NCBI GenBank assembly: GCA_003155465.1
Contig: PMCR01000367.1
Coordinates: 1 to 34,613 of the forward strand
Direction of reading: 5' to 3'
Source: Myxococcales bacterium
GTDB taxonomy: Bacteria > Myxococcota > Polyangia > Fen-1088
Length of the DNA: 34,613 nucleotides
Notes under the pieces: model-generated
Database searches by the model: none
Seen by the model: only the letters and a program-made list of their open reading frames with translations
Told to the model about the DNA's origin: nothing
Made by a program: the position numbers and the translations under genes
In this document: positions 22,400 through 30,153 of the stretch, piece after piece
Layout: each line of letters starts with the position of its first letter
Numbering within the stretch: the stretch's first letter is position 1

Positions 22400-23806
22400 A
22401 TGGTCTTCACTTCGAATGTCTTCATCTTCTATTTCCTGCCGCTGGTCCTGCTTCTCTATTACGTCCTGCCGTTTCGCTCTCGAAATGCCCTGCTGACCCT
22501 GGCGGCGTACGTCTTCTACGGCTGGCACAAACCGTGGTTCGTGCTGCTGATGATGTACTCGACGGTGTGCGACTACTACGCGGCACGCATCATCGCGGCG
22601 CCCGGCTCTTCGCCGCGATTGCGCAAGGGCACGCTGGCGGTGGCCATCATCAACAACCTGCTGCTGCTTGCCTATTTCAAGTACGGGGTCTTCGCGCAGG
22701 AAAATGCCAACGCGCTCTTGCAGGTCCTGGGACAGCAGGGCTTCCGCATCATGCAAATCACCCTGCCCATCGGGATTTCTTTCTACACGTTCCAGACCAT
22801 CAGCTACACAGTGGACGTGTACCGGGGAACGGCGCCGCCCGCGCGCCGCCTGAGCGACTTCACCTGCTTCGTGGCCTTGTTCCCGCATCTGATCGCCGGG
22901 CCCATCGTCCGTTACAACACCATTGCCGCCCAGTTCGGCCACCGCGAGCATAGCTTTGTTCGGTTCGCCTCGGGCATCGCCATCTTCATTCTGGGCTTTG
23001 CCAAGAAGATCCTGCTGGCCAATTCCTTGGGCCGCATTGCCGATGCGGTATTTGCCGCCGACTCTCCCGACGCGGTGACCGCGTGGTGGGGCCTGCTGGC
23101 CTATGCCGGCCAGATTTACTTCGATTTCTCCGGCTACTCGGACATCGCGGTGGGCCTGGGCCGCATGTTCGGCTTCGAGATCCCGCGCAATTTCAATTCG
23201 CCATACCTGTCCCGCAGCCTCACCGAATTCTGGCAGCGCTGGCACATGTCGCTGTCCAGCTTTCTGCGCGACTACCTCTACTACCCCCTGGGCGGCAACC
23301 GCTTCGGCGCGCGCCGGTCAATGCTGAACCTGTGGCTGGTCATGCTGATCGGCGGCCTGTGGCACGGGGCCCAGTGGAAATTCGTGTTGTGGGGCGCCTA
23401 TCACGGGCTGTGGCTGGCGCTGGAGCGAGGCAGCGCGCGGCGTGCGGGTCTGTGGTCATTCCTGCCCCGGCCCCTGCAGATCCTGGTCACCTTCGTTCTG
23501 GTGCTGGTGGCGTGGGTGCCGTTCCGGGCCGACAACTGGGCGGCATCGGTCGCCTTCCTGCGCGCGCTGTTCGGATTCGGGTCGGCCTTGCCCCACAGCC
23601 AATTGGTGCGCGGCGAAGTCTTCTCTCTGCATCACGTGATAATGATGGGCATCTGCATCTTCGTGGCCACGCGCAAGACCCAGGCCTGGGATCTGGCCCG
23701 CACCGTGACCTGGGCCAAGGTGGGCTGGCTGATTCCGCTGTTCGCGCTGGGCCTGGCGGCAATGTTCACCCAAAGCTTCAACCCCTTCTTGTACTTCCAG
23801 TTCTGA
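22400..23806 (+). CDS. MBOAT O-acyltransferase, AlgI/DltB-like
   Basis: The product has 468 aa from the ATG at 22400, 6 bp after the previous stop. It is polytopic. Diagnostic segments are LFPHLIAGPIVRY (160-172), YFDFSGYSDIAVGLGRMFGF (240-259), LTEFWQRWHMSLSSFLRDY (274-292), YYPLGGNRFG and MLIGGLWHGAQWKFVLWGAYH (315-335). His322 in GGLWHGA matches the invariant MBOAT His, at the same number as in alginate acetylase AlgI; His282 in WQRWH is the second conserved His. These proteins pass an acyl group across the inner membrane to a periplasmic SGNH partner, which is encoded next. Presence of carrier-protein genes nearby makes it resemble DltB in logic while the sequence is AlgI-like. Acceptor unknown. 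Confidence 0.93.
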   Translation: MVFTSNVFIFYFLPLVLLLYYVLPFRSRNALLTLAAYVFYGWHKPWFVLLMMYSTVCDYYAARIIAAPGSSPRLRKGTLAVAIINNLLLLAYFKYGVFAQENANALLQVLGQQGFRIMQITLPIGISFYTFQTISYTVDVYRGTAPPARRLSDFTCFVALFPHLIAGPIVRYNTIAAQFGHREHSFVRFASGIAIFILGFAKKILLANSLGRIADAVFAADSPDAVTAWWGLLAYAGQIYFDFSGYSDIAVGLGRMFGFEIPRNFNSPYLSRSLTEFWQRWHMSLSSFLRDYLYYPLGGNRFGARRSMLNLWLVMLIGGLWHGAQWKFVLWGAYHGLWLALERGSARRAGLWSFLPRPLQILVTFVLVLVAWVPFRADNWAASVAFLRALFGFGSALPHSQLVRGEVFSLHHVIMMGICIFVATRKTQAWDLARTVTWAKVGWLIPLFALGLAAMFTQSFNPFLYFQF

Positions 23807-23808
23807 CC

Positions 23809-24951
23809 ATGTCGCGCACTACCTGCAAGACTCTCGTGATCGCCTTCCTCGGGATGATCTTTGCGGTCCCCGTGCTTGAGGCCGTCTGGGAAAAGGCGGT
23901 CGGACACGAAACCCCGCGCGTGCTGTCTTTGTTCAAGAAGGTTCCCACCGGGGAGAATCTGCGCAGCTTTGAAAGAGATCTGGAGGAATCGTCGCTGGTT
24001 GCCGAGGCGATGCGGCCGATCTTCCGCCAGGCGCGCTGGCTGTTGCTGCGCGATCTGGGGGACAAGGCAGTGCCCGGGGCGGACGGCTGGGCCTACTATC
24101 ATCCTGACATCCGCTACCTGGGCGAGGCGTATTTCCGGGCGCGCAAGCCCGAGGCCCCCACCGATGATCCCGCCGTCGTCATCGCCGACTTCGCCGAGCA
24201 GCTCGGCCGTCGCGGTATTCATTTGTTGATCGTGCCTGTGCCATCCAAGCCCGCTATCGCACCCGAGCATCTGCGCCAAGGCCTTGCGCCCAGCCTGGAG
24301 CTGGCCGCCCACACCCGGCGCTTCATGGGCGAGCTGCGTGACCTGGGCATCGACGTCTTCGATCTGCACGCCGGCTTTGTGCAGCGGCGGCTGGACAAGC
24401 CCGACGGACCGACCCTGTACTTGGCGGCGGACACCCACTGGACCGGCGAAGGCGTGCGCCTGGCCGCCTCGCTGCTGGCCAGCCGGGTGCGCGCCGCGAT
24501 CGGCGCCGAGCCGCTGCAGCCCAGCCGCAGCTACCGCCGGCAGGTGGTGACCGTGCCCAGGCATCCTGACATTCCACGCATGAGCCGACTGCCCGGAGAG
24601 GCGACCGCGTTTCCCAAGGAGACCACCACGGTCTTTCGTGTGCTGGATGAGGGAGGCGAGCCCTACGCTGACGACGACGCAGCCCAGATTCTGCTTCTGG
24701 GTGACAGCTTCTCGCGCATCTACCAGACCGACGAGCCCGAAGCCGCCGGCCTGATTGCCAATCTCGCCTACGAGCTGCAGACTCCTCTCAGTTCCATCGT
24801 CAACGACGGCGGCGCCTCGACCCTGGTGCGCCAGGAGCTGGCCCGCAACCTGGACCTGCTCCATGGCAAACGCATCGTCATCTGGGCATTCGCCGAACGC
24901 GATCTGCGTTTCGGGCTGCAAGGTTGGCAGCAGATCGCACTGGAGGAGTAG
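23809..24951 (+). CDS. AlgJ/AlgX-like SGNH acyltransferase, membrane-anchored
   Basis: The product has 380 aa from the ATG at 23809, 2 bp after the MBOAT stop. An N-terminal signal-anchor (LVIAFLGMIFAVPVLEAVW) exports it. The AlgX/AlgJ-type SGNH core shows AVPGADGWAYYHPDIRYL (87-104), LLIVPVPSKPAIAPEHL (139-155), the catalytic Asp208-x-His210 in AADTHWTGEG, and Ser300 in ILLLGDSFS. In alginate and similar systems this partner accepts the acetyl group from the MBOAT and places it on the polymer. The paralogue at 25956-28067 shares the VPVPSKP, DTHW and LGDSF blocks. It ends the plus-strand operon that began at 20012. Confidence 0.9.
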   Translation: MSRTTCKTLVIAFLGMIFAVPVLEAVWEKAVGHETPRVLSLFKKVPTGENLRSFERDLEESSLVAEAMRPIFRQARWLLLRDLGDKAVPGADGWAYYHPDIRYLGEAYFRARKPEAPTDDPAVVIADFAEQLGRRGIHLLIVPVPSKPAIAPEHLRQGLAPSLELAAHTRRFMGELRDLGIDVFDLHAGFVQRRLDKPDGPTLYLAADTHWTGEGVRLAASLLASRVRAAIGAEPLQPSRSYRRQVVTVPRHPDIPRMSRLPGEATAFPKETTTVFRVLDEGGEPYADDDAAQILLLGDSFSRIYQTDEPEAAGLIANLAYELQTPLSSIVNDGGASTLVRQELARNLDLLHGKRIVIWAFAERDLRFGLQGWQQIALEE

Positions 24952-25147
24952 CCGAGACTTTTGACGACGGAGCCGGACTGAGGAGAAACCAACCTTCTCA
25001 CCCGAAAGCACGAAAATGGCCCGCGGTTTGAGGCTACTCCGTCCCTTGTCGCCTTGCCTCGCCACGATTGATGGACACATCTTGGCAGGTTGAAAGTCCG
25101 CCGCGTTCTGATGGGCAAAGACGTTCTTAACGCCGCCGGAAACCACT
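24952..25147. other. Intergenic region between convergent operons
   Basis: These 196 bp lie between the stops at 24951 and 25148. A 5-bp stem (GAGAA, loop, TTCTC) near 24983-24999 is too weak to call a terminator. The stretch around 25020-25070 (a run like CCGTCCCTTGTCGCC on the plus strand) shows faint resemblance to the interior of the inverted-repeat element at 4054-4216, but not enough to name. No gene is seen. Confidence 0.35.
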
Positions 25148-25948
25148 CTACTGCCTGAGCGCATCCAGGTTGTGCTGCAACCCGGGCAACGCTGGGAAGC
25201 TGGCCTGGGCTCGGCGGTAGGCCTGCTCGGCCTGGTCACGCTTACCGAGTACCTGGTAGGCTAGGCCCAGATTGGCGTGCGCCTCGGCGAAGTCGGGCAG
25301 CACGGCCAGTACCTGTTGATAGCGTTCAATGGCTTTGCGGTGATCGCCGCGCTCGCGGTACATGTTGGCCAAGTTGTAGTGAAACACGGCCAGGGTCTGG
25401 GATCGGTCCAGGCTGCGCAGGTAGAGAGGATGCCGTTCGGGCGCTCCATAATGCTGCCGGTACCACCGTCGCGGCATCTGCCGCCCCTGTTTCAGAAGCT
25501 CGATATCCCGCGTGGTGTGACCGTCGTCATAGCGCACGAAGAAGTGCCCCGGCGCCAACACGCCCGCAAGCGGCACCCCCAGCCGCTCGGCCAGGGTCAG
25601 GAAAAGGCCGGCCAGCCCGAGGCAGGTTCCCTCGCGACGCTGCAACACGTAGGGCAGCAACATGGGCCCCATCGCGCTGTGGTCAAGTTGGCGCCGGAAA
25701 CCCAGCTCATCGAAAATCAAATGATTGAGCTGCGCGATCTTGACCGCGGGGGTCTTCCCTGTCACGGCCTGGCGTGCGCGGCGGACCAGATCCTCGATCT
25801 CTTGCTCGGTGTCCTGCCGGGCCGGCAGTTTCAGGCCGAGCACCGCATCCGCCTCGGCCGCCACGGCCAGCATCCCATTCATCAGCGACGAATCGTTTGC
25901 CCCCGGTTCGCCGATCGCGGCCAGCAGGACCAACCCGCGCAGGAACAC
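25148..25948 (-). CDS. SirB1-type transglutaminase-like protein with TPR repeats
   Basis: The product has 266 aa from the GTG at 25948, 7 bp after the preceding stop; no better ATG precedes the domain. Residues 73-150 form a SirB1/transglutaminase-like domain: LNHLIFDELGF, then REGTCLGLAGLFLTLAERLG with the candidate catalytic Cys109, then LAPGHFFVRY with His135. From about 185 to the end are two to three TPRs: FHYNLANMYRERGDHRKAIE, AHANLGLAYQVLGKRDQAEQ. SirB1-family proteins usually sit with protein-release or synthesis genes and their biochemistry is poorly known. Here the gene closes an operon with an SGNH acyltransferase-like gene, so a scaffold or thiol-acyl role is conceivable but unproven. 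The weak start region suggests the N-terminus could be revised. Confidence 0.75.
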   Translation of the reverse strand: MFLRGLVLLAAIGEPGANDSSLMNGMLAVAAEADAVLGLKLPARQDTEQEIEDLVRRARQAVTGKTPAVKIAQLNHLIFDELGFRRQLDHSAMGPMLLPYVLQRREGTCLGLAGLFLTLAERLGVPLAGVLAPGHFFVRYDDGHTTRDIELLKQGRQMPRRWYRQHYGAPERHPLYLRSLDRSQTLAVFHYNLANMYRERGDHRKAIERYQQVLAVLPDFAEAHANLGLAYQVLGKRDQAEQAYRRAQASFPALPGLQHNLDALRQ

Positions 25949-25955
25949 GTTCGTC

Positions 25956-28067
25956 CTACGGCCTCGGGGCCTGCAGGGACTCCCAGTCGTCCCAGTAGTT
26001 GTAGAGGTCGCGGGCGGCGAAGACCCAGACCACCAGCCGCATGCGACGGAGGGTGGCCTCGCCCCGGGTCAGCAGTGTGTTGCGCACGTTGGGCCCGCCG
26101 CCGTAGCTCATGACCAGATCCACAGGATAGCGCAGCTCGCGCGCCAGGTGCGCGGACACGCCCGCGCTGCCGCAGTCGGTTCGCTCGAACACCCCGGTGA
26201 AGCTGTCGCCCAGCACAACTACCGGGCTGTCCGGATCGTCCTCGAATGGCTCGCCCGCTGGGGTGAGCACCTGCTGCGCCGCCAGCGCCTCGGGCTTGTA
26301 GCCACGTTGCTCGGCGGGCGTGAGGCGCGAGTGCAGATCGCCTGGGCGCCGGAAATCGCAGGGTTTCGTGCGGTAGTCGACCGCATGGGGTTCGAGCGCC
26401 GCATACCAGGGATAGCGCTTGATCCGCTCCGCCACGGTCGCGGCCGCCAGGCGCAAACCGCGGTCAGTCCAGTGTGTGTCCTGCCGCTGGTAGAGGAGCT
26501 GCGCCGCCTCTCCGTCCTTGCGGCGCGCCTGCAGAAAGACGGGCAACAGATCGACGACCTCCACACCGGCCTGGGTCAGTTCCAGCAAGAACTTGCGCCC
26601 GTACGGGTTCAGCACCGGCAGCGCCGCAGGCGTGGCGATTGCGCCCTTCAGTTTGTCGGGGAAAACCTCTGGCTTGCTGGGAACGGGAACCACCAAGAAG
26701 TCCACGCCCAGTCCGGCCAGGTAGTTCTTGAACTCCACGATGGCGGGCAGCGGGTTCTTGCCCGCCGCCTGCGCCTGGATGTCGCCACCCACCACATATT
26801 CGAGCGAGCGGCGATAGAACAGGAAACCATCCGCGCCCAGAAGCGCGTGCAACGGTTTGGGGCGCCGGTCGAGCTGGCGCTTCAACTCGCGGTGCAGGGG
26901 CGCGACCTTCTCCTGCCAGGCTGTCCACGAGCCTCCGCCCTGATCGTGAAGTTCGCTCTCCAACGCGGCCTGCGTGGGCTTCAGTTGCACAGTGACCGGG
27001 AACTCCTTCAATTGGCGAAGAACTGCCGTGCGCGGATCGGCCTCGGCTTCGGGCTTGCCTTGCCCGCGCCCCGCAAGCGGCGCTATCCCGTCGACCACGA
27101 AAACGTTGTACACCGGCTTGCCCTGCGGCTTTCCGCGCACCACGATGGTGGGTCCACGAATCGCATTTGTGCCCAGCGCCTGCTTGATCTCGGCTTCAGT
27201 GCTTTCCATCGGCCACACCGTGGCCTGGCCCAGCGACACGATGTCCGTGTTGTACGAGGGGTACCAATACGAGGCCAGTTCATTGGCCCAGGTGTGGACC
27301 TCCTTGGCCGACAGGGGGCGGGTCAAATAGTCCTGCTGCAAGAGTCCGAGCACCTCCGACGAGAAAAGCTCGGGGCGAAGCTGACCGTAGATTTCCGGAA
27401 AGCCGTCGCTGTCATCGTCGGGCATGCTGTCGAACAGACCCGAGCCAGGCGGAAACTCGATCTTCACCCAGGCCAACGCCGCGCCGCCGGGCCCACGGTG
27501 AATGTACAGCGTGGTGATCTGCTGAAAGGGCCGCCCTGGTCGCGGCGGCAGGCCCCAGGTCTCGCCCGCGACCCCGGTGCGGGCGGTTTCCAGCCCTGCC
27601 GCTGCCTCGGGCTTGGCTTGGGACAGGCGGTCCAACATAGGCGCGAACGCGATCGGGTGCTGCTTCTCCTCCAAGGTCAGCGGGGTGTCACGCAGCGAGC
27701 CGGTCAGGCTGTCCATCACCAACGACTGGCCGAACAGCGTGGACCGGTTTAGCGCACCCGCGGCGCTGGGGGGCTCGTCGCTGGGCGCGTACAGCATCAC
27801 GTTCGCCTGGTACGCGGCAAAATCCAGGTTGGCACGGGTCGGTTTGAGAATCCGACGCGCCATCAGCACCGACGCGGTCCGACTGTAGGCGCCCCCGAGC
27901 GCGAGCACCTCCGCATGCGCAACCGGACCCGAGGGAGCCGGCAGGCGGGACGGCCAGGGGAACTGACGCCCGCCCGTCGAGCGACAGGCAGAGGCGTGCA
28001 GCCCCAGGATCAACAAGACGGCGAGCAGCGCGCGCCGACTGCGCGGCAGGCGGTCACACGAAATCAC
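25956..28067 (-). CDS. Large AlgX/J-like SGNH lipoprotein with unknown N-terminal domain
   Basis: The product has 703 aa. The GTG at 28067 is chosen because it overlaps the upstream stop as GTGA and directly precedes a lipoprotein signal (ALLAVLLILGLHASAC, Cys28). Residues about 40-330 are an unrecognised domain containing a Ca-binding-like loop DDDSDGFPE (about 217-225). The C-terminal half is an SGNH domain of AlgX/AlgJ type: LLGADGFLFYRRSLEYV, FLVVPVPSKPEVFPDKL, Asp530-x-His532 in RQDTHWTDRG, and Ser622 in VVLGDSFTGVF. It is a clear relative of the SGNH protein at 23809-24951, but nearly twice as long and lipidated rather than anchored. It may be a second acyl acceptor/transferase for the same MBOAT. 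Confidence 0.85.
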   Translation of the reverse strand: MISCDRLPRSRRALLAVLLILGLHASACRSTGGRQFPWPSRLPAPSGPVAHAEVLALGGAYSRTASVLMARRILKPTRANLDFAAYQANVMLYAPSDEPPSAAGALNRSTLFGQSLVMDSLTGSLRDTPLTLEEKQHPIAFAPMLDRLSQAKPEAAAGLETARTGVAGETWGLPPRPGRPFQQITTLYIHRGPGGAALAWVKIEFPPGSGLFDSMPDDDSDGFPEIYGQLRPELFSSEVLGLLQQDYLTRPLSAKEVHTWANELASYWYPSYNTDIVSLGQATVWPMESTEAEIKQALGTNAIRGPTIVVRGKPQGKPVYNVFVVDGIAPLAGRGQGKPEAEADPRTAVLRQLKEFPVTVQLKPTQAALESELHDQGGGSWTAWQEKVAPLHRELKRQLDRRPKPLHALLGADGFLFYRRSLEYVVGGDIQAQAAGKNPLPAIVEFKNYLAGLGVDFLVVPVPSKPEVFPDKLKGAIATPAALPVLNPYGRKFLLELTQAGVEVVDLLPVFLQARRKDGEAAQLLYQRQDTHWTDRGLRLAAATVAERIKRYPWYAALEPHAVDYRTKPCDFRRPGDLHSRLTPAEQRGYKPEALAAQQVLTPAGEPFEDDPDSPVVVLGDSFTGVFERTDCGSAGVSAHLARELRYPVDLVMSYGGGPNVRNTLLTRGEATLRRMRLVVWVFAARDLYNYWDDWESLQAPRP

Positions 28068-29110
28068 TTTTCGCCCGCCTGCTTTCCAGCGCATGGGCAA
28101 GGAATGTAGATGTCGGGCCACCGATCGTTGGCCGAGTGGAAGGTGAGGCGGGTCGCCTGGTCGGCCGGGGTGCCTACCTCCCAGATGTAGATCTCGTAGT
28201 CGGCGATGTCGTGATCATGTCCGCGCTGGGTGGCGGCCCACACCAGCCATTTCCCCGAGCGATCGAGTTGCGGGAAGTACTCGTGCGAGCGGCGGCCGGG
28301 AATGTCGATGAAGCGCGTCTGTTCCAGAGCAAGGGCGCTGGTCGGCGCGCCATTCTTGATCGGCTCGGCCAGCACCTCGCTGTCCCCGTTGCCCGAGGGG
28401 TTCACCCACAGAATGCGATCGCCCTGGGGAAACCAGTTGATCTGGCAGCCCTCGCCGGTTCTCACCCAGGTCTTGCCTTCCAGGTTGAAGATCCCGGTTT
28501 CCCGCCTCGCCCCGCGCAGGGTCATAGCTACGAATTTCTCGTCGGGCGACAGATGGGGATTCTGCAACTCGGCCCCCGCCAGATCGGGCGCGGCGTTCGC
28601 ATCCAGCAGCAGCGTCTCGGCCCCGGTCCCCAGATGCTTGATGTAGAGGCTGGTCTTGCGCGCGATCAGGATGCGCTGCCCGTCCACCCATGTGCCCCAA
28701 CTGGCGTCGGCAGCCACCCTGTGCAGATTGCCCCCGTCGCGATCCATCACGTACTGGTCCCACTTTTCGGGTCGGTTGGCGTCCTGTTCCGAGACCCAGC
28801 CCTGCTTGCTACGAACAAACAGGATCTGCTTGCCGTCGGGAGAGAAACGCGGATACCAGTCCACCTCCTCGCCGCTGGTCAGCGCCTTGACCCCGGTGCC
28901 GTCGGTCTTCATCAGCAAGATGTCGTGGTTCCCGAAGCGCGCGCTGGACCACACGATGACACCATCCACTTTTTGCCGGATGCGGGCCAGCCCCGCGTTC
29001 TCGTCGGCAGAGAGCCGGGACTCCGCCCCCTGGTGAGGCTTGCCCATGCCCGCACAGGCGCTCAGACAAACGGTCAACAGGCCTATCTTCGTTGCCGGAT
29101 TCGACTTCAT
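28064..29110 (-). CDS. TolB-like beta-propeller lipoprotein
   Basis: The product has 348 aa from the ATG at 29110, which has GGAGA about 8-10 nt upstream; a GTG at 29131 overlapping the previous stop is the alternative. The signal is TKIGLLTVCLSAC (Cys19). Blades of the TolB/PD40 type are visible: HDILLMKTDGTGVKALTSG, WYPRFSPDGKQILFVRS, QYVMDRDGGNLHRVAAD, NPHLSPDEKFVAMTLRG, YEIYIWEVGTPADQATRL. Such proteins are periplasmic scaffolds; the gene's stop overlaps the SGNH lipoprotein start by GTGA, so the two are likely made together. It is one of three propeller lipoproteins in the window. The ligand is unknown. Confidence 0.8.
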   Translation of the reverse strand: MKSNPATKIGLLTVCLSACAGMGKPHQGAESRLSADENAGLARIRQKVDGVIVWSSARFGNHDILLMKTDGTGVKALTSGEEVDWYPRFSPDGKQILFVRSKQGWVSEQDANRPEKWDQYVMDRDGGNLHRVAADASWGTWVDGQRILIARKTSLYIKHLGTGAETLLLDANAAPDLAGAELQNPHLSPDEKFVAMTLRGARRETGIFNLEGKTWVRTGEGCQINWFPQGDRILWVNPSGNGDSEVLAEPIKNGAPTSALALEQTRFIDIPGRRSHEYFPQLDRSGKWLVWAATQRGHDHDIADYEIYIWEVGTPADQATRLTFHSANDRWPDIYIPCPCAGKQAGEK

Positions 29111-29127
29111 CGCGTGTTCTCCGTTGG

Positions 29128-30024
29128 TCACAAGAGGATTCCCGCATGAACACCGATCGGGTGGTAGCCCAGATCCCGGGTGGCCGCCGAGGGGTCCAGA
29201 TCTGCATCCTGGGTCAAGCCCGCCAGGGTGTGCTCCATCAGCAGCGGGCAGCGGCGCAGCCGGCCCCAGACACGCGCGGCGATGCCGCCCAGGCTGGCCG
29301 GTATGCTCAGCACCGGTTTGCTCCGCCCCTGCCGCTCCAGCAGGAGAGCGGCCAGTTCGCGCAGGGTGAGCGTTTCGCCGCCAGAGAGATTGTAGGTCTT
29401 GCCGTAGCTGATGGGATTGCAGGCCATGGCCGCCAGGCCTGATAGCAGATCGTCCACGTGAACCGGGCGCTTGCGCGCGCGCCCGCCCGCCAGCAGGGGC
29501 AAGAGCGGATAGCGCTTGACGAAATCGGCGTACATCTTGAACTCCAAGCCGCCTTCGCGATCGTAGACCAGAGTCGGCCTGACAATCGTCCAGTGAAGCG
29601 CAGCGCAGGCGCGCACGATCTCCTCAGCCTGCCGTTTGGAGCGCGAGTAGTGCGTGGTCCTTGGATACACCACCGAGGCGGACGAGATGTGGACCAGGTG
29701 GCCGACCTTCGCCGTCGCCGCAGCGTCGACCACGTGACGCGTGCCCTCCACATTCACGGCCTGGAACTGAACCGCGTTTTCGCACAACAGAACGGCGGCC
29801 AGGTGATACACGACATCCACTCCCGCCAACGGCCCGGCCAGCGTCTCGGGTCTGGTCACGTCGCCGAAATGCACCGTGGCCGTGTCAGCCACCCGGCTCG
29901 CCAGCGGGTCCCCGGGCAGAACCAGCGCCCGGACCTGGTGGCCCTGCTGATGCAGTCGGCGGGCCAGCCGCGAGCCGATCTCGCCCCCGGCGCCGGTGAT
30001 GAGAATGGTGGAAGGCTTGGTCAT
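29128..30024 (-). CDS. NAD-dependent epimerase/dehydratase (extended SDR)
   Basis: The product has 298 aa. The Rossmann NAD-binding motif ILITGAGGEIGSRLA is at 7-21, followed by GDVTRPETL, the DVVYHLAA strand, HISSASVVYP with the active-site Ser, and catalytic Tyr-x-x-x-Lys in HYSRSKRQAEE. IVRPTLVYD and RPVHVDDLLSGLAAM complete the extended-SDR pattern. Members act on nucleotide sugars, steroids or other lipids; the variant glycine motif GAGGEIG and short length leave the substrate open. It heads the minus-strand operon of four genes and diverges from the outer-membrane protein at 30154, with 129 bp between the starts holding the promoters. Confidence 0.85.
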   Translation of the reverse strand: MTKPSTILITGAGGEIGSRLARRLHQQGHQVRALVLPGDPLASRVADTATVHFGDVTRPETLAGPLAGVDVVYHLAAVLLCENAVQFQAVNVEGTRHVVDAAATAKVGHLVHISSASVVYPRTTHYSRSKRQAEEIVRACAALHWTIVRPTLVYDREGGLEFKMYADFVKRYPLLPLLAGGRARKRPVHVDDLLSGLAAMACNPISYGKTYNLSGGETLTLRELAALLLERQGRSKPVLSIPASLGGIAARVWGRLRRCPLLMEHTLAGLTQDADLDPSAATRDLGYHPIGVHAGILL

Positions 30025-30153
30025 CGTGTCTGGTCAGTTCCGCAGTCGGCCCGCGGAGCCGACCGGTAGGCATACACCAAACCATGCCTGCCCGCACCTG
30101 GGCAACCAACGGCGAGGCGGAGACTTTTCCTGCGGGCTGCTAAGATACCCGCG

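Noticed and set aside
25725..27752. Very long plus-strand ORF (675 aa) opposite the SGNH lipoprotein and SirB1-like genes
   Set aside because: It is antisense to two genes with clear motifs and has Arg/Gln/His-rich low-quality composition typical of GC-rich shadow frames.
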